From Ooceraea biroi (lineage: Eukaryota > Arthropoda > Insecta > Hymenoptera > Formicidae), in NCBI RefSeq assembly GCF_003672135.1, contig NC_039517.1, positions 12,548,601 to 12,612,600 of the forward strand: a stretch of DNA of 64,000 nt. Direction: 5' to 3'. Positions 1 to 9,135 of this stretch are shown one piece after another (positions within the stretch are counted from its first letter, which is position 1; the number at the start of each line of letters is the position of its first letter). The notes beneath the pieces are model-generated. The model ran no database searches and was not told the origin of the DNA. It saw nothing but the letters and a program-made list of their open reading frames with translations. The position numbers and the translations under genes are program-made.

Positions 1-471
1 TGCCTCCGCGGCCAACGATCCGAGCGCGCCCAGCATCGGTAAAATCGGCAATATACCGCCGCGTTTCGCTACCGGAAGTATCCGTTTCTTCGTCGTCTTC
101 TTCTTCGTCTTCAGACCCGTACCGAACTTCGTCTTGGCCTTCATCGCTGCCCAGACAGCCGTGGCGGCGACTCTCTCTCCTAGAGCCGAATCCCTCGCGA
201 AAACGCGTTCTCGCGCTCTCTTGGCGAGTATCCTATCCGCTGCGTGTCTCTCTGTGAGCTCCTTACTCCGAGAATACGCTATGTCGTGCTCGCGGCACGC
301 CGCGTCCAACGGATTTATACTCTGATCACCTCTGGCTAACCGTTTTGCGAGTCGCGTACCCGGACCGCAAAACTGATAGCCAGGGATGTGCAGCTCGAAA
401 GGAAGCGCGTTTATCGCGCGATTCAGCAAACTTCCGCCTTTCACTGATTCGTTCGTCGCAAGCGCTGACAT
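1..471 (-). CDS. Maverick/Polinton minor capsid protein with phospholipase A2-like domain (partial)
   Basis: Open for 157 codons from the ATG at 471 and running off the left edge of the window. Residues 34-38 read F-C-G-P-G, like a PLA2 calcium loop, and residues 56-66 read D-A-A-C-R-E-H-D-I-A-Y, the PLA2 catalytic C-x-x-H-D-x-x-Y signature with its His and Asp kept. The far end is Lys-rich and then turns hydrophobic and Gly-rich, as in the minor capsid proteins of arthropod Mavericks. In parvoviruses and Maverick-like elements such domains are thought to breach endosomal membranes; the role here is inference. It overlaps the end of the upstream 93-residue ORF by 31 bases on the same strand, and both diverge from the ATPase. 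No stop or frameshift is visible in the part seen, unlike its neighbours. Confidence 0.75.
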   Translation of the reverse strand, partial: MSALATNESVKGGSLLNRAINALPFELHIPGYQFCGPGTRLAKRLARGDQSINPLDAACREHDIAYSRSKELTERHAADRILAKRARERVFARDSALGERVAATAVWAAMKAKTKFGTGLKTKKKTTKKRILPVAKRGGILPILPMLGALGSLAAEA

Positions 472-722
472 TCACAGCAATTCCTGATCAACGGTGCCGG
501 ACTGTCGATGTGCGTTCGTTGTCCCGGTCGATTGTAATAATGTTCGTAACAACGGCGGTAAGTCTGCACCTCTGCATCTGCCTTTATATGTTCCGGGAGC
601 TTGTTCCACACGTATTCGATATAGTCCTCGCACTCTAGCAACAGAATTACCTTTGGCACAAATTGCAACTGCTCAACGGTTAAACCGAGTATATCGGAAG
701 GACTCGTCAGCGTGACAAACAT
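441..722 (-). CDS. Small Maverick-associated ORF, unknown function
   Basis: A 93-codon ORF lying directly upstream of the PLA2 minor capsid gene on the same strand, the two overlapping by 31 bases. It starts about 30 bases from a palindromic TATA element and diverges from the packaging ATPase. The protein is mixed in charge, with a tyrosine/arginine-rich centre and C-x-C near the C-terminus. I do not recognise a domain. Position, spacing and the lack of stops make it more likely a real gene of the element than a shadow, since the + strand ORFs opposite have no recognisable content. Confidence 0.45.
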   Translation of the reverse strand: MFVTLTSPSDILGLTVEQLQFVPKVILLLECEDYIEYVWNKLPEHIKADAEVQTYRRCYEHYYNRPGQRTHIDSPAPLIRNCCECQRLRRTNQ

Positions 723-751
723 TTTGATACTGAGCGATTCGCGATTTCACG

Positions 752-767
752 CGCCTATAAATAGGCG
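752..767. promoter_or_regulatory. Palindromic TATA element between divergent Maverick genes
   Basis: CGCCTATAAATAGGCG is a near-perfect 16-bp palindrome with TATAAATA at 756-763. It sits 30 bases from the start of the 93-residue ORF (-) and 34 bases from the ATPase ATG at 801 (+), so it could serve both directions. The promoter role is inferred from position and motif. Confidence 0.5.
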
Positions 768-800
768 ACTCCACTCCTCCTCCACCTAGAAGTGAAAAAA

Positions 801-1506
801 ATGCGATTCGTGCGACAACCATTGACGATAAGGGTTACGAACTGCGACGACAGATTACGACAGATAGGGGACAATGAGGCGATACGCAAACATGGTCCGA
901 TGCTGCTGACCACTGTACGCGCGATCATCTGCGGCCCCTCGAACTGCGGTAAAACCAACGTTCTGATAAGCCTGCTGGAGAGTCCGCACGGTGTACGTTT
1001 CGAGAACGTGTACGTGTACTCGAAATCGTTGCAGCAGCCGAAATATCAGTACTTGGAAACTCTGTTGTCGTCGATAGATGAAATTGGCTACTTTACGTTC
1101 TCCAATAACAGTGACGTCATTCCCCCGAGCGAGGCGCGTCCAAACTCGATCTTCGTCTTTGATGACGTGGCGTGCGATAAGCAAGATACGGTGAGAGAAT
1201 ACTTTGCGATGGGACGTCACTCGAACGTCGACTTTCTATCTCTGTCAGAAGTACGCGAGAATACCGAAACATCTTATACGCGACAATGCGAACCTGCTGA
1301 TCCTGTTCAAACAGGATGGTACCAACTTGAAACACGTGTACAACGATCACGTGAATACCGACATGTCGTACGATGATTTCTGTACGTTGTGTCGCAGTTG
1401 TTGGCAACGCGAGTACGGTTTCGTAGTGATAGACAAGGACAGCCCGCTCACTAATGGGCGATACAGAAACGGATTTAACGTGTTTGCGATACCGCGGAGC
1501 GATTAG
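801..1506 (+). pseudogene. Maverick packaging ATPase (FtsK/HerA, A32-like), frameshifted
   Basis: Encodes the genome-packaging ATPase of a Maverick/Polinton. Walker A is G-P-S-N-C-G-K-T at residues 45-52, and a Walker B-like strand (S-I-F-V-F-D-D) lies about 70 residues later. ATG at 801 is the first in frame; an upstream GTG at 792 is less likely. The frame changes near 1238 inside the run ctttctatc: the C-terminal half continues in the +1 frame from about 1239 to the TAG at 1504-1506. Together the two pieces have about the usual 230-240 residue length of the family. It lies 15 bases before the DUF8207-type gene, in a capsid-ATPase cluster typical of these elements. Confidence 0.8.
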
Positions 1507-1521
1507 TCGTTGATCAACGAC

Positions 1522-2625
1522 ATGGCTGGGAGCAACGATACTCGCGAGCGCGAAAAGATCGCGAGGGCGATTGAGAAAACGAGCGAATCGATCCGCAAGA
1601 AACATCGTGCTCTGAAGACCGGTATGAACGATGACGATATCGCGGTAAGGAGACACCTCGGACCTATTATCGAACCGCTGCAAAAGATCGTTGACAACTC
1701 GAGCACGCGCGCGATAAAGAACGTGGCGGTTGAAGTATCCCCGAAGCGCGAGCTGGACGTAGAACTCGCAGTACCACGCACCCCGAAGCGTGAGAAGAAG
1801 AACGTGATAAGGAGGATGATAAAGAGGAGACTAGTGAACGACTCTAAATCGAAACAGTCTCGAATCGAATCGAGCGATGCGCCGGATTCGCCAATGATAA
1901 CCTCTACGCCGCGTACGACGATCGGAGCCGTACAACCGCCGATGGATTTTCCAACCGAGGACAAGAACGTTTTCGAAACCACGAACGATTCGTTCGCGAC
2001 GTCCGTTCAACGAGAGGTGCAAACGCCAGAGGATCAAGAAGCGCTGCGGGCTCAATTGGGTCCTCTGAGTCAAAAATACGTTGAGGCTGTCATACGCGGT
2101 GACAAAGACATAGATAACGTTTACGGAGTTTATATCGGTCAGGATGGAATGCAGTTCGGTAGTCTTCGGTTTGACGTAGACCACGAAGATAACATACTTC
2201 TCGACGATGTGCGATACAAAGGTACACCTGGTCTTTACGAGCTGATTTTCGCGAAACATCCCGATAAAGACATGTACACGGCAAATGATATGCAAACGTA
2301 CAGGAGCATGCTGCTGACGACGAACGTGCATAGACGCGATCACAGCGCGCGGGGTCAGGTAAAGAGTAACAGGGGGTACAAGTACTTACACGTAATCGCG
2401 CCGTTACTGTCAACTGAACCTAAGACGAATTCCGGAAGAGGATTACCTCGGACCATGACACTGAACGACAACGCGATCGACTACGTGCACTAGGACGATC
2501 CCAACGAGCTGGTGGATCGCCTACGATTGCTCGACGCTTCGCGTCAGACCGGAAACAACTCTCACGACAACGAGATGCTGTCGATCATCGAGGAACTTCG
2601 AGAAGCTGGTATCGTTATAAATTGA
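1522..2625 (+). pseudogene. Maverick DUF8207-type protein with one nonsense codon
   Basis: Reads from ATG 1522 to TGA 2623-2625, interrupted in frame only by TAG at 2491-2493, where the family usually has Trp. The N-terminal third is charged and probably coiled (many K, R, E), the middle is Ser/Thr/Pro-rich, and the C-terminal half (from about 2040) carries the conserved block I associate with DUF8207 of insect Mavericks: G-P-L-S-Q-K-Y, Y-G-V-Y, the tract around Y-K-G-T-P-G-L-Y-E-L-I-F, and R-G-Y-K-Y. Its function is not known to me. An upstream TTG at 1510 is a less likely start. One stop in 368 codons suggests fairly recent decay or a sequencing difference. Confidence 0.7.
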
Positions 2626-2689
2626 CTCGTGCATCGTCGAGACGAACCAGTCCGTCGACGTCACTCACATTGAATGTCTCTCACCAAAT

Positions 2690-3064
2690 TTGTGCGTGAA
2701 ACGGTACGTTGAGGAAGTTGATACGAAGCGGCTTGCGTTCGAGAGGAACATGGACAGGTTACGAGACCCGTTTCACCGTATGCGGTTGGAAAGACAGGGT
2801 TACAGATTGGTTCCAACCAAGGGCAGCGGCACCGACGACGAGGAGGAAAAGGCGTTGGAAAAACGGATAGACAAAACCAGATCGCGAATGGCAAAGGACC
2901 GGAAAACATTGGCTCAAGAACAGCTAACGAACGAGAAAGAACGTGGAACAAACGAGAACGCACGTTGCAAGAACGTGGAACGAACGGTTCAAGAACAGCT
3001 AACGAACGAGAACACACGTTTTAAGAACGTGTATCGAACGTGTTTGAACGTGTACCGTACATAG
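2690..3064 (+). CDS. Lys/Glu-rich short ORF behind promoter module 1
   Basis: The first ATG in frame is at 2750; the open frame extends back to a TTG at 2690. The product is highly charged, with D-D-E-E-E around the middle, then repeated N-E-K/N-T-R-F-K-N-V-type motifs made by tandem copies of caagaacag(c)taacgaacgagaa. No family recognised. The repeated tail and the imperfect start suggest a decayed or fast-evolving gene of the Maverick. Confidence 0.3.
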   Translation: MCVKRYVEEVDTKRLAFERNMDRLRDPFHRMRLERQGYRLVPTKGSGTDDEEEKALEKRIDKTRSRMAKDRKTLAQEQLTNEKERGTNENARCKNVERTVQEQLTNENTRFKNVYRTCLNVYRT

Positions 3065-3107
3065 AACGAACGAGTCAAGAACTTCGCGCGGCTGATATCA
3101 TTATAAA

Positions 3108-3506
3108 GTGACACGTGTATCAGCAAGACGAACCAGTCGATCAACGACACTCGCATCGAAGGAATATCTCTCACCAAATTGGAACATAAAGGATTATCGG
3201 GGCGCGCTAGACGATCTTCGAAGTATGTCCGATAGCAAAAGGCAGGGCCCTCCAGTCCCCCCGAAGAGCATCCCTCTCCCACTCCCCCCGCGCCACTGCT
3301 TCAGCGCCCCTCCACGTCGCCCTCCCCCATACCGCCCCCGCGGAGCTCCAGCCTCGGCGAATCGTCCTGGAATAACTCTGGAAGGAGTGCGAACCCCTTC
3401 CTTCCCCCGCGGAGCTCCGGCCTCGGCGAATCGTCCTGGAATAACTTTGGAAGGAGTACGAACCCCTTCCTGTAGTAACGGACGACCGCGAACGGCTCAA
3501 CAATAG
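3108..3506 (+). CDS. Pro/Ser-rich short ORF behind promoter module 2, probably frameshifted
   Basis: The N-terminal part (K-D-Y-R-G-A-L-D-D-L-R-S-M) resembles the ORF of module 3 (D-G-L-R-Q-A-L-E-D-L-K), so the two are paralogues made by cassette duplication. Downstream a proline-rich tract is followed by a 75-bp tandem duplication at about 3336-3474. In another frame that repeat reads as two copies of a P-R-S-S-x-L-G-E-S-S-W-N-N unit, which matches the module 3 ORF better, so a frameshift near 3240-3260 is likely. Function unknown. Confidence 0.3.
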   Translation: MTRVSARRTSRSTTLASKEYLSPNWNIKDYRGALDDLRSMSDSKRQGPPVPPKSIPLPLPPRHCFSAPPRRPPPYRPRGAPASANRPGITLEGVRTPSFPRGAPASANRPGITLEGVRTPSCSNGRPRTAQQ

Positions 3507-3707
3507 ATAGCGAACGTGTATCAAACAGCTAACGAACGGCTCAAAATAGATATGAAACAGCTAACGAACAGGTATCGAACAGGTAGCGAATGGCTATCGA
3601 ACGCGTATCAAACAGGTACGAACGGCTATTGAACGTGTATTAAACAGGTCTCGAACGTGTACAAATATGTATCAAACAGCTAACGAACGGCTAAGCAACT
3701 TCGAGAA
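3507..3707 (+). repeat. Degenerate caaacagctaacgaacggc / tatcgaacgtgt repeats
   Basis: A run of short variants of gaacggctaacgaacag and tatcgaacaggt repeats between the module 2 ORF and module 3. The same repeat family makes the C-terminal tail of the 2690-3064 ORF. Confidence 0.6.
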
Positions 3708-3798
3708 GCTGGTATCATTATAAATTGACACGCGTATCATCAAGACGGGCCAGTCGATCAACGTCATTCACAGCGAAGGAGTATCTTTCTCACCGCAT

Positions 3799-4116
3799 TT
3801 GGACATGGATAAGGACCGGGCCATGCTAGACGGTCTTCGACAGGCGCTCGAGGATCTCAAAAGAATAGACAACAACCTCCCTCCCCCACTCCCCCCGCAC
3901 CAGTCCAGCCTCAGCGAATCGTCCTGGAATGCCCCGCGGAGCTCCGGCGAATCGTCCTGGAATAACTCTAGAGGGGGGTACGAGCAAGTAACGGATGACC
4001 GCGAACGGCTCAACAACGGACGACCGCGAACAGGTACCGAACAACCCAAAAAAAACAAAAATCAAACAGCTCAACGGGAACGAAAGCGTATCGAACGGCT
4101 TTGCGAGATAATGTAA
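3799..4116 (+). CDS. Pro/Ser-rich short ORF behind promoter module 3
   Basis: 105 codons from an ATG that follows the third promoter module. It begins with a short amphipathic stretch (D-G-L-R-Q-A-L-E-D-L-K), then P-P-P-L-P-P and two S-S-W-N motifs, then a basic Gln/Arg-rich tail. It is a paralogue of the 3108-3506 ORF and is the most intact of the three cassette ORFs. No known domain; a structural or scaffold role in the Maverick is possible but not shown. Confidence 0.4.
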   Translation: MDMDKDRAMLDGLRQALEDLKRIDNNLPPPLPPHQSSLSESSWNAPRSSGESSWNNSRGGYEQVTDDRERLNNGRPRTGTEQPKKNKNQTAQRERKRIERLCEIM

Positions 4117-4168
4117 TTATCTTCGCACATATCGTGCCGACCAGTCGATGATTCACACCCGTCAAAAC

Positions 4169-5137
4169 ATGAGCTCCGAAGGACGTAAGGAGGGTGCCGT
4201 TAGTTCCGAGAAGCGGCGACTCGTCGAGGAGCTGCATGCCCCAGTGAGACGAAATTTTCCACGAAGACGGGTCATAGTTCGGGGATACGATGACCTGTGG
4301 CAGGCAGACTTAGTCGAGATGCGCCCGTACTCACGTTTCAACAGAGGTTACCACTACATACTCACCGTCATCGATATGTTGAGCAAGTACGCATGGGCCG
4401 TGTCGCTCAAGAGCAAAGGCGGAAGCGAGACGGCTGCGACTATCGCCCAGATAATTTGAGAGAGCAAGAGATGCCCGAAAAACTTGCAAACCGATATGGG
4501 GAAGGAATTTTACAACACCGACGTGCAACAACTCACGAGGAAACACGACATTAATCATTATTCAACGTATTCGGTATTGAAGGCATCGGTCGCCGAGCGA
4601 TTCAATCGTACGCTGAAGAACGCCATGTGGCAGATGTTTACGCTCAATAGGTCTTACAAGTGGGTCGACAAGCTACCGCGGCTCGTTAAGGAGTACAACA
4701 CCCGAAAACATCGAACGATCGGTATGCGACCCGTCGACGTAACCCCCGCGGAGGCTGAGAGACTCTTAGCTACTGCATACAGCGCGATAAAGATAGCGGC
4801 TCCAGCAAGGTTCAAAGTAGGTGACTCGGTACGCGTCAGCAAATACAAGACGGTCTTCGAGAAGGGTTACGTGCCAAACTGGACCACCGAGGTTTTTCGT
4901 ATAGCTAAAGTGCAGCGTACGTGTAAGCGTACCAACCCCGTGACCTATCTGCTCGAGGACTATCGCGACAAACCAGTCGCCGGAGCGTTTTACGAGCACG
5001 AGTTGCGTAGCGCGAGGTATCCGGACGTGTACCTCGTGGAGAAAGTACTGCGCAGGAGAGGTGACGAGGTCTACGTGAAGTGGTTGGGATTCGATGGATC
5101 GCACAATTCGTGGATACACAAAGACAATGCCATTTAA
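4169..5137 (+). pseudogene. Maverick retroviral-type integrase with C-terminal chromodomain, one nonsense codon
   Basis: Integrase of the Maverick. The rve (DDE) core shows the first Asp in Q-A-D-L-V-E-M, the second in Q-T-D-M-G-K-E-F and the Glu in V-A-E-R-F-N-R-T-L-K. The C-terminus (about 5025-5137) is a chromodomain (V-E-K-V-L-R-R-R ... V-K-W-L-G-F ... S-W), as in Polinton integrases, which may steer insertion to methylated histones. The only lesion is an in-frame TGA at 4457-4459, before the second Asp. The upstream ATG at 4148 is also in frame. It is convergent with the polymerase gene, whose stop is 170 bases away. Confidence 0.85.
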
Positions 5138-5656
5138 TACTTTTATTTTTCAAAAACATATATAAAATATACAAATGTATAACTATATATGAAAATGTAT
5201 ACCTATATGATATAAAATATATATTTTATGGAAATACAATGATATATGTAAACAATTCTTTATTGATATTCTTATCCTACGATACATAGTTTATAAGGTA
5301 CATATTTTACAATGGTATTTGAAAATGTCCCCACGGTAGCGTATCGGTCGTATCGGGTATGATATAGCGTTTATCGTTGTACGGACTCAGAGCGATTTTC
5401 GTCTCACGAACGGTGTACACGTTATGCAGCTGCGATGTTATACGGGATTGATCTCGAGTCATTTCGATCTTTTCCCTCAAACACTGCATGTAATCGTCAA
5501 ACGTTATTGTTCTTGCGACTACATTACTCTTAACACCTTTCGCTTTCTTCGTATCTTTTTTGCCATCTACTTTCAACGCGTACATTTTCGCTCTGAGCCC
5601 CACGAATTCCGTCATGATAGCGCCGTTGTTTTCATCTTTCATTAAACCTGGTACCT

Positions 5657-6717
5657 TGAAACGACCTGTTTATTTTCCCGAGGTGCTTATGCACAGATAA
5701 CTCGCCGGATCGGGGTTCGTGTGGTCAGGCCGCAGGCAGTGAAGAGACGTATGGTTACCAACTTAACGTAATAATTTATTCGCTAGATATGTATATGTAC
5801 AGAGTAGGGTACCGTGTTGACGGGTGGTGCGTGATGCTGTGTCGTAGTCGCGTGAGATGTTTGCGCGACGGGCGTGGTACCGAGTTTCGCGGGGCGTGTC
5901 GGTTCGAGTCGCGCTGGGACAACACCTGCCCCCCTCTAGTTCTTATGTCCCGCGTCGTACGCTTCCCTAATTAAGTGGACGGTTGATTCCGCGGAGAATC
6001 GCAGCCCGACTTAATGGCGGGTGGATCTACGCACTGACCGGGCCAAGAACACTCGGCGGAGGCGAAGAACACTTCACCCCGCGCTCGGTGCAGTGACGGA
6101 AAGACGGATGGTAGTCTGACCGGAGCTTGTGGTCGAGAACTCCCGACGGAGGTGCAGCACGCTTCACCCCCGGGCACAAATCCGGTAACTCGATGGCTGC
6201 TCACGGATACCTCGGACGGGCCGTCGCCAAGAACGCTCGGCGGAGGCCAAGAACACTTGACCCCACGGGCGGTGCTGTTTCGAGAGAATCGGTAGCAGGG
6301 ATCGGATCGGTCGTCTCGCCAAGAACTCTTAGCAGAGGCTGAGAACGCTCAACCCCCGTGTTCGGACCTGAGATAGCTTGGAGCCTAGGAGCTGGAATCG
6401 GTATCGGATAACGGCGATGATCGGAGCTTCGGAGCGAAGATCAGATCAGAGCGTCGGATCGGAACGGAATGAATCCCTCCGCGATTCGCAGCCCTTTTAT
6501 ACTGCTCGTCTTAGGAGCGAGGGGGCGACAGCGTCGGGGTAACGGTCGGAGTACGAAAAAATACCCCGACGTGACGTCACCTCCCCGGCGCGGAAAACAC
6601 GCAAATATTATTCGGCGCTTAGCGCCTTATCTTCGCCCGCCGGGTGTTCGGGCGGGCGGCATCGGCGGCTGTTCGGCCGGAAATACACGATGCAGGGGGG
6701 GGGGGGGCATCGTTACA
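5657..6717. mobile_element. Solo LTR (about 1061 bp) inserted in the polymerase gene
   Basis: Begins TGAAACGACC and ends TCGTTACA on the + strand (TG..CA). It is flanked by a 4-bp direct repeat ACCT (5653-5656 and 6718-6721). Removing the element plus one ACCT restores the polymerase reading frame exactly, so these are the true borders. GC-rich, with no retroviral ORF, hence a solo LTR left by LTR-LTR recombination. Orientation and family (gypsy or BEL/Pao) are unresolved. Confidence 0.85.
6030..6360 (+). repeat. Imperfect repeats inside the solo LTR
   Basis: Four variants of a unit (c)caagaac(a/g)ctcggcggagg...aagaacacttcaccccg...cggtg recur about every 80-110 bases. Copies start near 6042, 6130, 6228 and 6317. 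Tandem-like units are common in LTR U3 regions. Confidence 0.55.
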
Positions 6718-7564
6718 ACCTTTTTATTCGCGAGCGGAATACCATATACGTTGTCGGATGCGTAATCGCTGGTGTCAAATCGCGCAATGTCGCGTTTCAT
6801 CTGCTCGTACACGTCCTCGCACTCGATATGATAAATTAAATTGTCGGTGTCTGTATACATAACTTTACATCTGTCGCGATATACCGGTACCACTCGTGGT
6901 GAAACTCGTACAAACAGACCTTGGATATGTCGAGGATGCACATACCCGCGTAGATCGGTTTGTTGAACTTCACCTTGAGCTTACGCATCTCGATCGCGAC
7001 CAGGTTCGATGAAAAGACGCTGCGACTGTGGAAATTCGGTTTCGCGATCATTGCCTCCGCACCGTATCGTCCATCCCATTTCGTCACAAGTTTAACGTCG
7101 ACGTGATTGCGCACATTCTCCATGGTTTTACCGAATACCGCGTTGTTCATTAGTTTGTATAAATTTTTTTCGAAATCATTTTTCGCGGCCGCCCTGAATC
7201 TCGTATTCAGTTCGATGTAATCGCGGAGCCATGGAGATTGCGTGAATTCTAATACGCGATGAATTTTTATTATCCGTAGACCGTGGTGCGTACACTGTTG
7301 CAAGTTGCGGTAATGAATGACGTACCGCTTTTTATCGTACAAAGTTGCGAGCAACTTATCCTGCCGTTTGCCTGGCGGCTTATCGCGCGTCGGACAGAAC
7401 GGCAGGTCAGCGTGCGCGTCATGGAGATGTCGCGGATACTCGAGATCTACTTCGAGTACGTATCCCTTTGGTGAATCCGGAGCGATCACGTTCACGTCGA
7501 AGTTAGACGTATCATCGACCCATCGGAAATCGGTATAGGGCAGTGGTTGACACATTGCCCACCG

Positions 7565-7800
7565 ATCTTCGACGATCGCATCGTCAAGATCGAGACTCAC
7601 ACGTACAATCCGTTCGCCCACACGACGTTCGGACACGCGACGAGATAAGAATACTTATACAGCAACAGGATCTGTACACGCTACTACATGAAAGTTTTCT
7701 GTACATTGAGGGCAAATTCACGGTGCAGAACAGACTCGACGGCACGATTCCAAGGCTGGGAAATAACTGCGTGGCGTTCATGTTCGACGAGATTCACATG
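7565..7800 (+). pseudogene. N-terminal fragment of a Maverick capsid-like protein
   Basis: On the + strand, 7565-7640 reads T-Y-N-P-F-A-H-T-T-F-G in one frame. After a frameshift near 7640 it continues D-E-I-R-I-L-I-Q-Q-Q-D-L-Y-T-L to F-M-F-D-E-I near 7795, where similarity stops. I recognise this start from a protein common to insect Maverick-like elements, probably the double jelly-roll capsid; the capsid label is inference. It abuts the truncated polymerase head-on, so a rearrangement brought the two gene pieces together. Confidence 0.5.
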
Positions 7801-8349
7801 CGTCGAACGCCATACGCGCCAGCGAATGCTTCAACGCCCATAACATTATAGATTGTGAGCTGTTGGCTCTGATTTTTAGTAAACCGATGTAATATAGAAT
7901 AATACAAAAATACTTTTACATGTATAAAGGGTACTGTTCTTTTCCTCACACCCATTTCCCTCACGCACTTGAGTATCCTCTACGAGGCGCTTCGATGTGT
8001 GTGTGTAGCCGAAATCAGAAGCGTCGCGTTACACCATGGAACTCTAGATCTATTGACACCCTCTTCAGTTATCTTAATGTTAACTATCGCTAGTCCTACT
8101 CTTCTTTCTTCTATGAGCTGTGCGCGAAAGATTTTTTCCGTTCAGTCAGTCGGTCTTCGGTCAGTCGCGAGTACGAACAAGCAATCATAAGTGTAGTATA
8201 AGAGCAGTACAATAACGAACAAGAATTACATCGATATTGCCGAAGCAAAGTGGACGCGTTGGGAGAGGAGGGGGCAGCAGTTTGATACTGAATATTACGA
8301 CAATATATGGACGCGCCGGGATATTGATGATGAACAGGACATCTTCAAT
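7801..8349 (+). other. Spacer with TATAAAG and 5' leader of the acidic gene
   Basis: No ORF of note. TATAAAG lies at 7923-7929, and a cluster of TCAGT initiator-like motifs at 8141-8166. Two very short upstream ORFs (ATGs near 8305 and 8329) precede the chosen ATG at 8350. Either site could be the promoter of the five-exon gene. Confidence 0.3.
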
Positions 8350-9135
8350 ATGAAGCAGTTATTTTGCATGGAAGAATGGAAGGAGGAAAAGTGGGATGAA
8401 ATCGGTGAGTTTTTTCTTTTTTCTTTATAACTGCGTTCCAATACGTTAGATTCAGTTACTACTAAATAACTCTTATTATCTTTTCTTATTTCAGCACCTA
8501 TAGTAGAGAAAAAGAGGAAGAGGATGGAGGAGATGTTGACTGAGACTTTGAACAAACGATTGGTGATCGAGGAGGAAGACGAGATAGGTGAGTTTTTTAC
8601 AAAGTACACAACTGCGTTCAGAACAGAATACATTGAGTTACGATAGATTACTAATGAATGACTTCGTTTTTGTTTGTCAGAATTCCTCTTCGAAAGGAAA
8701 TGCGATAGGATAGAGGAAGAGGACGAGAATGAGGATGAAGGAGAAGAAGAGGCTGAAGAAGAAGAGGCCGAAGAGGAGGAGGACGAGGATGAAGGAGAAG
8801 AAGAGGCTGAAGAAGAAAAGGCCGAAGAGGACGAGGAGGCCGAAGATGATGAAATACGTGAGTATTGTTTTTACATATTATACAACTGCGCTCGGTTACG
8901 ATAGTTTCAGTAATTAATAATCGACTTTTTGTTTCAGAAATTATATTTGATAGCGGCGCAAAGCGCATACGATTCGCGGAGGAGTATGATGTCGGTACGT
9001 TTCTTATTTTTTATTTTTCATTTTTATTTTAACTAATAGGAAACTTTTGTAATTTCAGAAATTGTATTTGAGAGCAAGAGGGTGTGCATAGGGGGAGTGG
9101 ACGAGAGTGCGGAGAACGAGGAGGACGAGACGTGA
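8350..9135 (+). CDS. Five-exon gene for a small, very acidic protein, unknown function
   Basis: Exons 8350-8404, 8495-8587, 8681-8857, 8938-8994 and 9059-9135. All four introns are 80-94 bases or shorter, begin gtgagt or gtacgt, end ttcag or gtcag, and are all phase 1, giving 459 nt (152 residues and a stop). Exon 3 encodes a long Glu/Asp tract. Exons 3, 4 and 5 each begin with a similar hydrophobic-acidic motif (E-F-L-F-E-R-K, Q-I-I-F-D-S, E-I-V-F-E-S-K-R), and exons 2-4 end in D-E-I or D-V, so they look like duplicated mini-exons. No domain recognised; such acidic proteins may bind histones or basic proteins. The stop codon lies within a copy of polymerase gene sequence. The frame upstream of 8350 stays open to a TAG near 8195 but has no ATG. 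Confidence 0.65.

Larger units (their letters stand above)
2598..3795 (+). repeat. Three tandem copies of a TATA-containing promoter/leader module
   Basis: Near-identical blocks recur at about 2603-2690, 3090-3180 and 3708-3800. Each has gaagctggtatc-like sequence, then attataaa(t/g)tgac, acgcgtatc, agacgaaccagtcgatcaacg, and a tctctcaccaaat-like stretch leading into a short ORF. A shortened fourth copy (gaccagtcgatgattcacac) stands before the integrase near 4138. This looks like duplication of a promoter-plus-leader cassette. Confidence 0.6.
5307..7564 (-). pseudogene. Maverick protein-primed DNA polymerase B, 5'-truncated, frameshifted and split by a solo LTR
   Basis: Family B polymerase that replicates Mavericks. 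Going down the minus strand: motif A around E-V-D-L-E-Y-P (near 7460), motif B with N-L-Y-K-L-M-N-N-A-V-F-G-K (near 7160), a frameshift near 6890-6895, then motif C as Y-T-D-T-D-N (near 6850; the last residue is usually Ser). At 6717 the frame runs into a solo LTR and resumes at 5656 in the same frame to the stop at 5307, with a K-x-K-G-type motif in the C-terminal part. The N-terminal exonuclease and most of the palm lead-in are missing: similarity ends near 7564, where a capsid-like fragment on the other strand begins. Confidence 0.85.

Noticed and set aside
134..715. Plus-strand ORFs at 134-325, 345-638 and 494-715
   Set aside because: They lie opposite the PLA2 minor capsid gene and the 93-residue ORF and have no recognisable content.
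6036..6342. Possible CRISPR-like or satellite array from repeated caagaacnctcggcgg units
   Set aside because: Units are irregular in length and spacing, and lie wholly within a solo LTR; CRISPR arrays are not expected in insect DNA.
8674..8904. Single-exon Glu-rich ORF and the Lys/Arg-rich ORF in the next frame
   Set aside because: The first is exon 3 of the five-exon acidic gene read through its donor site; the second is its shadow.
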